This document shows, piece by piece, positions 47,701 to 60,200 of a DNA stretch of 64,000 bases; positions within the stretch are counted from its first letter, which is position 1, and every line of letters starts with the position of its first letter. The DNA comes from Liolophura sinensis (taxonomy: Eukaryota > Mollusca > Polyplacophora > Chitonida > Chitonidae). A program made the translations under genes and the position numbers. Under the pieces are notes generated by a model. That model searched no databases. It was given only the letters and a program-made list of their open reading frames with translations, and was not told the DNA's origin. The stretch lies in assembly GCF_032854445.1 (NCBI RefSeq), contig NC_088302.1, positions 39,686,191-39,750,190 on the forward strand, given 5' to 3'.

Positions 47701-50700
47701 GGGCATCCTCGTATCGTAATGCTGGCTGCCGTTCTATGAGTGAAATATCCTTGAGTATGGCAGGACAGGTTGTGGCTTTTATCAGTTAAAGGTTCCTCGC
47801 TGGCTCGGACATTTAAAAATGCCCAACTAGCCTTGAGCCAACCATCAGGCCATTTACAAGTGAAGTTGCCTGATGAAATCCAGCTCCATATGAGTTGGCT
47901 ACAACTTTTAGTCAGGACTTTTGTCATGTACCTGGCACTGAACACAAATCAAACATACACATGTAAGTGGAATGTAAATGTATCTGAATGTTTTTCTGGG
48001 TACCTCACCAGGTACAGAGTATGTTGTCAATACCTTGACCGGTTTTTATTCTCAGCCCATCATAGTAGTGAAATAGTCTTGAGTAGAGTATAAAGCGAAT
48101 CAAATGAATTGTTCAGATACAAGTATGTGAGAAAGGCTTTTTTTGCAGTGTAATTTTTACATTTTTCTCTCACTAAGATCCCTGTCTCTTTCATTAGACA
48201 GAATAAGAACAAAGATTTCCCTGCCAAACAACCCTAATTTTTCTTACAGGGTCAGGATACCTGCAACAAAGAATTTTTTAATGATGGCCAGTTGTAGCTG
48301 TCCACTGAAAGCTGTGTACATGTATGTGTGCTGGTACTGGTGGCATTTAATCATCCACCTGACGGTGTCACACACCTGCAATCAGTGTCAACAGACTTTG
48401 GCACATAGATGTATTGGTGTTGTCAGCCCTGGTATTATATCACTGATGGTTCATGTAGTACACGCATTCGGTATTATATTTGTAGATGGATAAATGTACA
48501 TACATATTTGTAGGTACAAGTAGATTAATGTACATGTCATATTTGTATGTACAAGTACATGTAGATAAATGTTGCTGTCATATTTGTACGTACAAGTAGA
48601 TAAATGTTCATATGTCATAGCTGTACCTACAAGTAGATAAGTGTTTGTATAGTGTACATCTAATTGTAATGGAGATCTGCTTGGACTAGGTTACTGGACC
48701 TGAAACATTCTGCCAGTGTAATGAGCCATTTTTCCCAGATGTAATACCTGTATTAGCACAGTTATTGTGTTAGCTGACTGCCAATTGACTATAGTATAGC
48801 CAGGCCCCTGTAGTGTTTGTTCACAGGTGATTATCCCAGGCCCCTGGGGGTGCACATTGACTAGAGCTGACAGTAGTGTCTTATCCCATTACCACAATGC
48901 CGGGATCATGATGAAAGCCATGGTACATGAGAGTGCGGACAGAATAGTGGTTATTAAGGGGTGGTGTCTGTTTTGAGAGAGCGTCTGTCCCATTGACGCC
49001 TCAAATAAGTGGGATGGCTAAGTGACTATCTCTTAGCCCAGGTATCTGACCTGGTGTTGGAGATATTGATTTCCCAACTCCAATCTCGCGTATGTGGACG
49101 CCTCGGGCTTCCATCACAGCATTGTCATTATTACATCCTAAATCTTGGGTCAGCGAGCATTGGATACAATCTGGACAGGACGACAGGGTTAAATAAAACA
49201 ATAGCCCTGCTGATGGATCTTTGATAAGTTTGATTTTCCAATGAACCGTCTGGTGTTCAGCATTTCTGCCCGGGGTTGTAGCACTGTATAGAGCTGTAGA
49301 CACTGTAATAAAATGTGAATGAGCCATTATTTGAACCAGGAAACACTGCAGTGAAGTATGAATGAATTTGTTCTTCGGGTATGGACATACCATACATATA
49401 CCATACATACCATACATACCATACATACCATACATATACCATACATATAACAGCGGATGGGAGTAAACTGAGGTTTGATGGCTAAAGCGCTTGCCTTTCT
49501 GTTGCCAGGAAACATGAGGCCTGGTTTATACCTGGTTCATGCCATAGAGTGGTAGCTGTGGCAACATGATTGTTACACAGCATGTACATGACACACAATA
49601 AACTGGTCGCTTTGCAGAGTATAGCATGCATTGAAAACCTATTTTGTCTTCCACTGGTATATTATGCATACATGTACATGTATATGCACATCATATGTGG
49701 GAAAGTTTATCAGTAGCTTGCCAAAGGTCACTGGTTTACTCCAGGGTTTTTGGCATCCTTCACTCATAAAACTGACCACAATCGTTTACAGCGAATGAAA
49801 ATTATTGAGTCTGTCATTAAACAACAGTTAGATATACATACATGAAAGTAAATGAATATAACTACAACTACGTGTACAAAACTCCTTTGTATCCAAGAAA
49901 GCATACAGGTAGCTGACTGTGAAGATGGATGTCTTCCCCTTAGCCTCTGGATGTCTGTGAAATAGACAGTGACCTGTATATGCTATTCCTTCATAATAGG
50001 TGTTAAGTATCCACCATAAGTATATGGAGAAAAGTTAACCGTGGGAACATTGGGTGGCATTTTAATATACATATAGAGTGATAAAAATGGTCATTACTTC
50101 ATACAGTTACATATGTATAAAATTCACCCGTCTCCTTTGTCAATATTTGCCCTGTTTGTATGTTTCAGTAAAGTGTACCCCATTCAAGAACAGAGACTTT
50201 GTCACACAGAGATCATGGTTAGATTTGGGATCAGAGTACATGATTTTCAACCACTCTGTAAATCATGAGGTAAGAATGGTCCTGAAAGTATGTATTGTGG
50301 CCCACAAGGCTGACGGATCTACCTGTGTTTGTACATGTGTCATGTGGTATCCCATTTAGAATTTAACATCTGTCATGAAAAACTTGAAAAGCCTGAAAAT
50401 TGATGGTAAATTTTCTTGAAAAGTAAAGCTTGAAAAAAACTACTGCATTATAGTATGCTGACATTCTCTCGGAGAAATGTGTGTTCAATATGATTGAAAT
50501 TTCTTCTAGAACATTTGTGTATATGTGAATGTTCAGCTGATGAAGCTTGTATAACTCTAGAATATTTACTCCAAGTAACCTGCAAAATGTGTACCAATCT
50601 GTATGCCAAGTGCATTAATTGTCTCAAATCCGCACTCCAAAAAAATAACCCCGGACTGACCGCACATCTGTTGTAGTATTAGACAGGTGATGACTTCATT

Positions 50701-50979
50701 AATGCTTGGCTATAATTTCATGACTTCCATAGATCTGGGTTTCTGGCATCTGTCACTATTGAATATTAAATTAGTTTGTGGCATTGTAATGTGGTATTTT
50801 TCTTTGCCCAGCATGGTACTGATCAGAGAGATGAAAGGAGCATGCAGATCAAAGATTTCCTTGACATCTGTTTCCTTTTAATATTTCAAACCGCATTCAT
50901 CCAGAACATTTAATCTTTTGTGATAATAATTATCTCTGTGATCTATTTGTATGAGTACATTACCAGTACTGTATATATG

Positions 50980-51040
<61 letters not shown>

Positions 51041-53363
51041 TACAGCAACATTTGCTTTCCAATTCCCATACTTTGAAGCAGCTGTGACAAATAAGAAGTC
51101 TACATGTTTTACCTCTTTTGTATAGGATTGCTTGTCTTCCACCATTATGGAAGGGAAATCAGTTCGCCCACGTCAGAAAGTTTGTCATCGACTAGCCAGA
51201 AGTCACAGGTTTAGCCTTGGAAAATAAGCACAATGCTGAACAGTTTTCATATAAATATTAGAGGACCGTTGGGCTGCATTTGTATTTATTGAGTTTGTTT
51301 CTCTGTATCAGAAATGTCCGCCAAAGAAACACATGGTACGAGGTGTATCCCACTTAACGGGTTACTTGATACGGCCAGAAGCGTCGGGAGGCTGTCAGCT
51401 GACTTACCTGTCACAATCTGACCCTAAAGGTAAGGGCACACCAATTGATATTTTTGTTGTATGTGTTGCCTAATACTCAAACTGTGTGTGATAGAGAATA
51501 CAGTATGTCTACTACAACAGGTGTAGACATACATATGTACATGTAAGACCTGTGAACAGGAAACTTTCTTTAATCCTACACTGTAAAATGTAAGCTGAGA
51601 TGTTGTCTTGTCAAAGAATTCCGAAACTGCTCAGGTGACAGTATTGCAATTTGAATCAGATGCCATGATTGGATAATTAGATTCATTCAGTTGAAATTGT
51701 TATTTGAAGAAGAACTTCGTCCTCGAGGAGGTCATCCGATAACTAGATTCATTCAATTAAAACTGTTATTTGAAGAAGTAGCTTCCTCTTTAATAAGAAT
51801 AGATACTGTAGTAACTGTACTTGTAGTTACAGCACAAGTGCCCCTCACTACGCTTGCTTTACATCAGTGTCACCAATACACAGACTTGGAGCCTGTGTGA
51901 CAATTTTAGTCTTGTTTAACCTTAGCCTGGCCACTGGTGTTCTGACATGGAACTATTTAATCAGCATTCAGTAATAAAATTGTTTCACGCATTGGTTATA
52001 ATCATGTTACGCATGATTTGGATCAGAAGAATGCACAAGACAGAGTGTTTGTGTTTTCTGACAACGCATCCTGCCTCATCACCATGACGCCAGTAAACGC
52101 AGATTCGGTACAAATTTCAAAAGTGATGTAAAGCAAAGGTAGAGAGCAGCATATGCGCTGTAAGGAGTAAGACTGTACTAACAGTAGTATATGGTTTGGC
52201 ATGATGTATTAAGGTCACTTGTTCAAACCCATCACTGGTTTTAATTCCAAAAGTTTGTCAGTTACCTGACAGTGGGCAACCTTTCCTGCCTTAAGTAATA
52301 TTAACTCAAGCTGTGTAGTGTGTTTCTCATTCATGCCTTTGTAATGATAATGTACATATAGTACTCATCAGTCAGGCTTGGACCTGAGTTGCCATGACAC
52401 CCTGTGGAAAGGCACCTCATGATTCAGGTCATGGGTTTTACTCCGGGACATAAAATCAGACGGCTGTGGTATGAGTTAAAAGTTTTAGGAAATTTGGCAT
52501 TGAACACCAGTCAGATCAGTAAATTCATGGACTGTTTTCTTGTCTGACAGGTAGACTTCCCTCCTGGGCTGTTAACAAGTTAACTCACATACTAGCTCCA
52601 AAGGTAAGTTGTTAGACACAGTGTACATGTATATATCAGTAACCATTAAACTAAAGGATTGGTGTAAATTATCATTCAAGCATTATCTTTATTTATCATT
52701 TAATTGCTCGTAAAAGGGATAATGTGCTGAAGGTTTCACTTTTCCCTTATTCAACATTCAATTTTTTTTTATAATTCTGGACATAACAGCAGATAATATA
52801 CAATTTGGGCAACATGTACTTTATGAACATGCAGGTTACGTGTGGGGTCATTGGGGTCAGCTAGATAATAGGTTAGTGAGGCAGCACATCCAATAAGATA
52901 GCTTGTGCGACCATTCCACTGTAAACAGACTACCTCGTGCACCGTTATCTGTTGTTATGCTATGTATGTATTGAACTCCTAGTTCATGTATACTGCGAAT
53001 ATTTGAATATATCAATTTTTTGGTCCATCCTTGACAGAAACAGTGTTGACAATTTATCATGAAAAGAAAAGTATCTTGTTGAAAACTGAATTACATGTAA
53101 TAAAGTAATTTTATGTTTTATTCCATAATCAGGTCATATCTAGAATTCACAAAGCAGCCAAGAACTACAACTCTTGGAAAAGTCGAAATAACCCCCACAA
53201 AAAACCGTGGCTTTTCCCGGAGCAGATCAGCTTGCCAAAATTAGACATGCGACAGATAAAGCCAATGACCATTTCAGCATCTGACGATGCGATAGATGAG
53301 AGTTCACTGAAGGAGGGCGAGTTCAAGGAAGAAGACTTTAATCATGCAGCGGACGATATATAA
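29576..53363 (+). CDS. STARD10: START-domain lipid-transfer protein, STARD10-like, complete gene, 6 coding exons
   Basis: Likely cytosolic carrier of phosphatidylcholine/phosphatidylethanolamine, as known for vertebrate STARD10. Coding exons are 29576-29731, 47402-47549, 50169-50269, 51312-51429, 52551-52603 and 53133-53363. They total 807 nt, phases close, giving 268 residues (human STARD10 291). Matching blocks: [12 protein letters not shown] at 11-22, [18 protein letters not shown] in exon 2, [19 protein letters not shown] in exon 3, LTGYLIRP and [10 protein letters not shown] in exon 4, LPSWAVNK and LAPK in exon 5. The START fold covers most of the protein. The C-terminal ~50 residues are acidic and lineage-specific (ends FNHAADDI). 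Vertebrate STARD10 has an acidic tail phosphorylated by CK2; a similar role here is inference. The nearest alternative in the family is STARD2/PCTP, but the DPKG-LPxWxVNK block fits STARD10 best. Intron 1 is 17.7 kb. Confidence 0.92.
32740..32865 (+). mobile_element. Diverged SINE-like fragment
   Basis: 'gatggtcagttactagccaa', 'gtctgtttcccac' and a terminal 'gaataaataaataataat' resemble a second, poorly preserved version of the SINE body. Confidence 0.4.
33022..33232. mobile_element. MITE-like element, diverged copy
   Basis: 'cccctaaagtttagcatttt', 'cacctgatagggatag', 'aaagtatgattttaaagccc', 'ttatgtgctctgaaagtgca' align with 21512-21728. The right inverted repeat is eroded. Confidence 0.55.
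33885..34105. repeat. ~47-bp degenerate tandem repeat
   Basis: About five copies of 'gggacagaacacaggggcaa' + 'tgtctggggaggtgatga'. It lies just upstream of the 65-bp array in intron 1 of the STARD10-like gene. Confidence 0.8.
34185..35035. repeat. 65-bp minisatellite, 13 copies
   Basis: Unit 'gttaataataaatggtggga', 'gccagctgaaattgtgcaga', 'caacagttttgcatgaccat', 'gacat'. Copies are >95% alike. Each unit but one carries a plus-strand AATAAA, and about half carry a CpG (ttcgcatg for tttgcatg). Minus-strand 62-codon frames recur every 65 bp and are repeat artefacts. Confidence 0.95.
35273..35351 (+). mobile_element. SINE 3' fragment
   Basis: 'ataagtgaaatactatttga', 'ggcataaaacaccagtcag' and (AAAT)n tail. 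Confidence 0.7.
37553..37803 (-). mobile_element. tRNA-derived SINE
   Basis: Read on the minus strand: tRNA-like head with 'ggttagcacgccaatgcagt', box B 'gagttcaagtccagcc', centre 'catgggaaggtctgccaaca', tail motif 'tataagtgaagtattcttga'. Intron 1 of the STARD10-like gene. Confidence 0.82.
45551..45790 (+). mobile_element. tRNA-derived SINE
   Basis: 'cagaagcctctcaccaatgc', 'gagttcaagcccagctcatg', 'catacatgggaacgtctgcc', 'gtaggtttcccctgggctct' and AAAT tail. Confidence 0.8.
46645..46895. repeat. 27-bp minisatellite, ~9 copies
   Basis: Unit 'gccattctgtcagtttgtcg' + 'aatccat'/'aagtcat', the two endings partly alternating. It lies ~500 bp upstream of STARD10-like exon 2. The period being a multiple of three gives artefactual open frames. 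Confidence 0.93.
47402..47549 (+). CDS. STARD10: STARD10-like coding exon 2
   Basis: Residues 53-102: [19 protein letters not shown], then YRKAWDKSM and NNDIGYYA. Acceptor CTTGTAG, donor GCCT|GTGAGT, ends phase 1. A SINE starts ~40 bp downstream. Confidence 0.92.
47589..47765 (+). mobile_element. SINE, 5'-truncated, just after exon 2
   Basis: 'caggagcctctcacaaatgc', 'acgtgggaaagtctgccagc', 'gtcgtgggtttccccgggca', 'gagtgaaatatccttgagta'. It begins ~40 bp past the exon 2 donor of the STARD10-like gene. Confidence 0.78.
48484..48650. repeat. ~45-bp tandem repeat, ~4 copies
   Basis: 'gtacaagtagataaatgt' + 'tcatgtcatatttgtacgta' variants, in intron 2 of the STARD10-like gene. Confidence 0.8.
49385..49449. 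repeat. CATAC-type microsatellite
   Basis: Tandem 'catacatacc' / 'catacatata' units. The minus strand reads as repeated MYGMYG-type frames, a repeat artefact. Confidence 0.92.
50169..50269 (+). CDS. STARD10: STARD10-like coding exon 3
   Basis: Residues 102-135: [20 protein letters not shown], then [13 protein letters not shown]. Acceptor TGTTTCAG, donor GAG|GTAAGA, ends phase 0. KNRD and RSW are START-domain hallmarks. Confidence 0.93.
50970..51038. repeat. (TA)n microsatellite
   Basis: Long AT dinucleotide run in intron 3 of the STARD10-like gene. Confidence 0.96.
51312..51429 (+). CDS. STARD10: STARD10-like coding exon 4
   Basis: Residues 136-175: [20 protein letters not shown], then [13 protein letters not shown]. 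Acceptor CTGTATCAG, donor AAAG|GTAAGG, ends phase 1. Confidence 0.93.
52551..52603 (+). CDS. STARD10: STARD10-like coding exon 5
   Basis: Residues 175-192: [17 protein letters not shown], the C-terminal START helix that caps the lipid cavity. Acceptor TCTGACAG, donor AAG|GTAAGT. Confidence 0.92.
53133..53363 (+). CDS. STARD10: STARD10-like coding exon 6 (stop codon)
   Basis: Residues 193-268: [15 protein letters not shown] continues the last helix, then a basic/proline-rich stretch and an acidic tail ([19 protein letters not shown]), TAA at 53361-53363. Acceptor CATAATCAG. Confidence 0.92.
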   Translation, partial: VISRIHKAAKNYNSWKSRNNPHKKPWLFPEQISLPKLDMRQIKPMTISASDDAIDESSLKEGEFKEEDFNHAADDI

Positions 53364-54984
53364 ATGTCGTCTTCTATCAATTTCTGGTTTTTATGGTGCA
53401 CTTTACTTGAGGTTTCATGCCAGATACTGTGTAAGTAGCTACTGTACTACCATCACATACTATCTACACCAGGGGCCATATTCATGCTTATCTCATACTT
53501 GAGGTGAACAAAGAACTTTTGAAGTTAGGATGTCAGTCATATCTGTTTTTCATTGTTTTCATTTCAAATGACCAGTTTGTGCTGACTTGATATCAGCTAT
53601 CTATGATCCTGTAGTACATTATGTAGTGTGGGTGAGTTTACAGTTGAGATCTACAGTTGATCCAGAAGCTTCAGAACAGTCTACACCTATCATTTTTTAT
53701 CTATTTGACAAATTCATTTGAATTTTTTCTCCATAAATGCGCAACCCAAGACAGTTGAAGTGTGTACTTTCAGTTGTCATTTTATTCATCCGTCTCGGAT
53801 TATCTACAATTTGGCCATTTTTAACTGATAAAATTTAATAATGGAAATACAAATTTATACCTGTACAACTAGATAGTAAATTTGGAAGCATGAATAATTT
53901 TTATTCATTTTTTTTTCATGTTGGACTAATTGTTTTTGAACATTGTTTCAGAAAGATACATGGACCCTAAAAATACTGATATTTGATACTAATCTGAACA
54001 TATATGGAAAGTTCGTTGGTTGAATTTTTTTACTTTATTTACTAAATATTGTATTTGCACAAGTGTCTGACTTTGCTTTGGTAACTGCTGGTTGTTCAAC
54101 AGGAGAAGAAATGTATTAATATTAAGATACTTGTATTAGAATATCATTTATAATTGTTTTGATCTCATGTTGTATTCTTTCATAAATGTTAATAGTCTAC
54201 TTAATATATGTTTAAATGCAAATTTCTTCTTATAAACAAGAGTCCAAGTGCATTTATTTACATAAGAGTATACGGTATAAAATGATTAATTCATGTCCAG
54301 AAGAGCCTCAACTTCTGGTTTAAATACTTGCAGATTTTCTCTACCATCCTCGTTGATGTGTTTAAATGATAAGTAGCTATTTAACAAACTTGGTTTCTTG
54401 ATCATTTTGACCAAATCATATATGGTAAAGTTTTATTAGCAAAGAGTTATAGTACAGAACCTGTGACAGGAGAAGGTGACCCCCTCCTGCCCTCCCCCCC
54501 CCCCTCCCCGCCACACACACACACTAGTGACAAGTCCTAGTTACTTACACAGTCTCTGTCCTTGAAGCTGTAGATATGTAAATATGGAGTACAACATTAG
54601 GGGAACCCATCATTTCTCATCAACACCTTAACCACTGTAAATAGCACCATTATAATTATGAGTTTTAAATGACTCAGATTCATTACATGTAGCTGGGCTT
54701 CTGTTTTCTTGTTTTATTTTTTTGGTCGGGGATGGCATAGGGTAGGGAGGGATTTTGGGAATATTTAAACTGTTCAGTTGAAACGCACAAGAACAGTGAA
54801 AAGGATAGGTGATAACCTGTATAAGTATACATGTAAATACATGTACACCTAAACATCTGTAAATACACTTTTATAGGTATGAGGACAAAAACGGAACATT
54901 TTTTTGTGGATACTTAGTGGTGTACATGTGCTGTATAAAATCAGTCTGCTTGAATGTCACAATTTGTGCGTTTATTTTTCGTTT

Positions 54985-55165
54985 TAGAAAAACCTGTTCT
55001 GGAAATTCTTTGGTGCATTTGAAAGTCTGTTGTGGTACTTCTTTGCTAACAGTTGAAAATCTGTTAGGGAAGTTTTTTGGTAGCATCTGAAACTGGAAAT
55101 TCCTTGTTAACATCTGAAAAGTCTGTTCTGGAAACTTTAAGTAGCTTCTGAAAATGTGTTCTATA
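54985..55165. repeat. ~41-bp degenerate tandem repeat, ~4-5 copies
   Basis: 'tctgttctggaaattctttg' + 'gtgcatttgaaag' variants. Copies are strongly diverged. Confidence 0.7.
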
Positions 55166-56440
55166 ATTATTTGGATTCCGTTAATATCAAAAATATGTTT
55201 CTCACATTAATAAGCTGTACATTGTGACAAGTTTCTCACAAATTTTCTCACAGTAACGAAAGTGCAGTTTACACCATAGTAATTAGCCTGGACTATGTAC
55301 CTAAATCAAATAGAAATTACTTTTGAGAAGTTTTTCTTAAGGAAATTGGTCAACAATATCACTGCACATGTATACATGTATGTACCTATTTTCTGTAGAG
55401 GTTCCGTATTTCCTGAAAATGTACATGTAAGTGTTGATGGAAGCATATTTCCTAAGTTAATGTTTATTTTGATTCTGCTTCTTGCTTTGTTGTATTGTGT
55501 TTGAATTGTGTGAAATTTTTAGTGATTGTGACACATAAATTGTGTCAGGTGGATGAAATGTCATCAGTTTTGTCTGAATGTCATTTATGTCCAAAATTGT
55601 TAACTTGTTCAACAATACTTGCCATTGTCATGTTTCTGGTTTTTTTTTCCAAATACTTTGTCAAACTTTTCAGTGTTAACGTATCTGTATGTACTTGTTC
55701 AGTATTGAGAAACTAAAATGCATCAGTTATGAGATTTACTCTTGTTTATTAATTTTTTTTTGGACGATGATGGTGATAGTTGAGTATTATAAATGCTTCC
55801 TGGCATGTCCCATGACGTTCCATCAGAATGCCATCAGCCTTGCTGATGTTTTCATATATCTGCTGGTTGCCATTGTTGAGTTATTTACGTAGATGAAAAC
55901 TATATGGTCCTGTGAACTACTCAATCACCATCATTAATAATCTGACTGTTAGTCCCCAACTTATATCCAGGGGGGGACTACACCCTGTGTGTCAATCCAT
56001 CACAAAATAGTTCTAATAGCATTTTGGTAACGGTTCATCATACGGAACTAAAACTTGATGCAAGGCTTAACCATGACTGATCAAGTTTAAGATTCAGACC
56101 TCTTTGTCAGTGATTTTGTTATGGCTGGTTTTGTCTGTTGAAATATGACCGTTTTCTAAGTGGTTGTTATTCTATTTATACAACTTTATGAACCAAGTTA
56201 TGGGCCATTTTGTCCAATTTCGACCAAATTATGTCGGTCGAAATCCGAAATCAATATACTTATAGAATGCTTATTTATTTAAAAGTACATGTATATCTGA
56301 TATCAACTTGCACAGATTGCCCAAGACTGGAAGGATTGAGCCAGTGTATTTGTCTTTCCCAGAAGCCGAATAATATAAAACCTGGAGTCTATTGCATGTA
56401 TATATAGGTGCTTAAATACAGGAATGTTCAAGAAGGAAAA

Positions 56441-56685
56441 GGGGTTAGCATACAAGCGCTGTGCAATGACACAGGAGCCTCTCACCAATGCCTTACTGTG
56501 AGTTCAAGTCCAGCTCATGCTGGCTTCCTCTCCGGCCATACTTGGGAAGGTCTGGCAGCAACCTGCGATTGGTTGTGGGTTTCGTCTCTCTACCTGGTTT
56601 CTTCCCACCATAATCCTGGCCGCCGCGGTATAAGAGACATATTCTTGAGTGCAGCATAAAACACCAGTCAGATGAATAAATAAAG
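56441..56685 (+). mobile_element. tRNA-derived SINE
   Basis: 'ggggttagcatacaagcgct', 'gagttcaagtccagctcatg', 'tacttgggaaggtctggcag', 'tataagagacatattcttga', 'gcataaaacaccagtcagat' and AAAT-type tail. Confidence 0.82.
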
Positions 56686-57112
56686 GAAGAAAAAAATATT
56701 AAGAATCATTTCATATGAATTAAGAAGCTCATCACAAGATATATGATAGAACATCTATCTTGTTGGTTGAAACAATTCGTTGGTGTGGTCTTTGGTACAA
56801 CTGGTGTCTTTAATGTTAATGTGCTATGCACATATATCCCTGCATATACATGTACATGTAATAGTCCCAGCTAAAAGCAATTTTTTTCCACATCAAAGTG
56901 AATTTTTCTTCCCATTAAGTGAATTCTGAATGTTGAGGTTTCAGTTGCTTGAATCTGTTCCTAGGATGAGTTTGAATGTGACCATTGCATGCACATTATT
57001 AATCATTCTGATGTATTGGTGAAACCCAAAAGATTTAAGCATATGAAGATGTCATTTCTTAGATTGTAACTTTTGTTTCCCATGTTGCTTTGTTTACATT
57101 GCTGGTTTTATA

Positions 57113-57208
57113 CAAATGTTGATGCCATTACAAATGCTGAAGCGGTTATGTGTACAAATGCTGAAGCTGTCACATGTACAAGTGCTGAAGCGGTTACAAA
57201 AGCTGTCA
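57113..57208. repeat. ~27-bp repeat, 3-4 copies
   Basis: 'acaaatgctgaagcggttat' + 'gtgt' variants, low copy number. Confidence 0.7.
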
Positions 57209-60200
57209 TTATCCTGGTGTTTATGCTACTTTGATAACTCTGTTGCCTTTCCTTTCACCAGCATGCATTTTTATTTAAGACAGAGCTTTTTAGGTTTTTT
57301 CGGCTTTTATAATTTGCCTTGTAATATTTATTTTTATTTGCTGCACTTTACTTTTACTTTACTGCAATTTTACTGTACACCAAATTCATTTTGATCGGTT
57401 TGATTGATTTCTGAAAAGTCGATGGGGATGGCCATCGGTTTAGTTGACTAGTACCTATTTCAGGTTGTGACATTATGGACATGCCAGAGGGTATAAAGCA
57501 TGTGTAGCGTGCTAGAGTATAATATTGCTGTATAGCCATGCTGTTTTCATCTAAGGTTGTGAATTGCTAGAAGTCATTGTCTCTGTGTTCTTTATATTTG
57601 TTTTCAGTATTGGTTATAGATTACTGCTTTGTTGTCTTAGCTGGGTTGACTTGGAGCTTTCAGAATGTTTTTGGTTTTGTGTTCACATATACATAAGTGG
57701 GTACTGTAATAAATACAAGACCACACATCTGGAATATAATACATGTACATTGTACTTCCTTGTAGCTACATCAGTTCTTGTGTATAATAGTTGAGGAAGG
57801 TATTTGTGATTGTTAACCGAATGTAATTTTTGTATCATATAAGTGCAATTTGGTATTCACCTTGTTCCTGAAGTCCTGGACCAATTAGATGTTTTCCTGG
57901 ATTTGTAACAATTAGTCTGAATGTGTGCTCGTTATGAATTGGACAGTTAATTGTTATGACATATTTTGGCATTGGTGATTGCTTATTTGTGATTCACGCA
58001 TTAAGCTAGCATTGACTGTCCCACTGTCATTGGCTGCTAAGCTGTGTGCCAGTATTCATATACATGAACACATGATACAGGAAAAGTAAAAGGATCTTCA
58101 CATAGCTTTTATTCAGATGAACTGTTTGAGCTAGCTTTTGATCCTGATCATGAATAACCATCAGGATTGAAAGTGGGCTTACACAGATAAAATTGAAGGA
58201 TGGCGCCTCTACTTTTTCATTCAGATTATTGTTAAACACTTACATGCTTTGAGTTTAAAGCAGTGTATATGTGTGGTTTTAATGGTTTGTAAACTTTGCA
58301 TAAATCTATCCACTCTTGAGAATTCCATCTTTGTTCAACACATTCAGCTCCCAGGATGTTTCCTAGACTTTTCCACAAATCTTTGAATAATAATTTAGGT
58401 TACTTTCTCCTATTTCTATTCCATTGGCATGTATAGTTTAATTGGAGGTGGCCGAAATGTATAGACTGTCCCAGGGCCATTCCACAAAAAAAAAAAAAAT
58501 ATCATAGGCTAATTTTTTGTAACTATCATGACAACATGTGTATTAAATAGCATGTGAAGTCCCAGCAGTTACAATCAACTTGACTATTTGAAAGAATGTC
58601 CAGACCAGATTCCACTATGTCCTTTATGAGGATATTTATCATTGGGTCACCTCAATGCCAAACTTTCATTTATCGTCTAAAGGTGCCATTCTTTAACGCA
58701 TTCACATTGTCAAGTATGAATATCACTTTATCAGTCTGATTTACATGTGAAATTTTTACACAAAGTTCAAACTGGCTTTGTCAAACTGGCCTGTGGAAGA
58801 AACTATTGTGCGCTAACATCTTTCTTTACAAAGATTGCATTACATTCTGTGACTGTGACATTTGTTCACAAAAAGAAACATTTTTGTCATGTGGATTTAA
58901 GTGAGTGGTGAACTGATGTTGAAATGCAGCCAATGACATAAAGAACTTTTGTGTCTGTGATAAGTACGAGGTATTTTTTCTGAGCTGACTAACCTGATCC
59001 ATGTTCTGGTTTATTGCTAACTATATACAGACCTGAAGGAACACCAACTCCCAGCTAGCTCGTCTGTTGTGTACCCAGTCTACTTCTTGCACTCATATTC
59101 AGGGAAATCAAGTTTCACTAATCTGTTTGTTAATGCAATGATGACTATGATTGTTTGTTAGGTTTGATCTCTACGACCCAAAGAGGAGTTCTGTATTGTA
59201 GGAGTTGGTGTTTTTTTTTTTCAGGACTAGTTAGTGACAAATCATTTAGGAAACAGATGTACAAGATCTGATTTGAGTCAGACTGGGTTTTTATCTATAA
59301 ACCTACAGTGAATGTGGTGCATGGCACTGAGAATTGATCAGAAAGTACGTATATGGATGTAATGACAGGAACCTAATCCATCTGCATTTCTCACAATAAA
59401 ATGCTGTTTCCTGATCTGTTTCCATGGTTACATAGTGCTTGTTATTGCACGTGTTGAGGAAATTATTTCTAAAGCAATACATGTGCTTGCTGTTAAAACC
59501 CTGTGCGGAGCAGACAATGCAGTATCACCTCAGAAATCAAATTACAAAGGTGATAAATTACATGGAGTGATTGCTTTTTTTATATGCAACATGGTTGAGG
59601 CATTTGAAAATATATTTCTTGTACCAACCAGTGGCAATTTTAGAATGCCTGTATAGGCTGGAGTTGGTTTAACCGTCGTTTCTAATTGATCACCTTGCTC
59701 ATCACCTTGCTCTACCCAGCTTGCTGCGCTTTCTAGTTTATTACAGCTAGGGGGGTGAATTTCAGTGTGTTTTTTCGTGCAAGAGTCCATTTGCACGGCC
59801 AAAATCTTTTATTTTGATGCTGGCATCATGCAGAAAAGAGATTTCCTCTTGAGAAATAAAAGAATTCTAAAAAAGCTGACTGTTGGTGTGATTATGTGTT
59901 GATTTATAATGTTTTCAGTCAGGTACTTCTTAGTCAGGTGTGAAGGATTCTTCCTTTGTCCCAAGACTGATGATATATTGGACATTTAAGAAAAGTGAAA
60001 AATGCCTCTTTGTGGGGTAAAATACTATTAAATCAAGTAAATTAATTAAAAACGGAGAGTAATGAACAAAGCAAATGAAGGTTAAGTCCCCCCCCCCCCC
60101 CCGCCACCGATTCCTTCGCCACAGGTAGCAACTGAAAGGAAGAGGAAGTCACATTGCTCGTTACATTTTATATTAATCTTTTCACATGTATAAGAGTTAG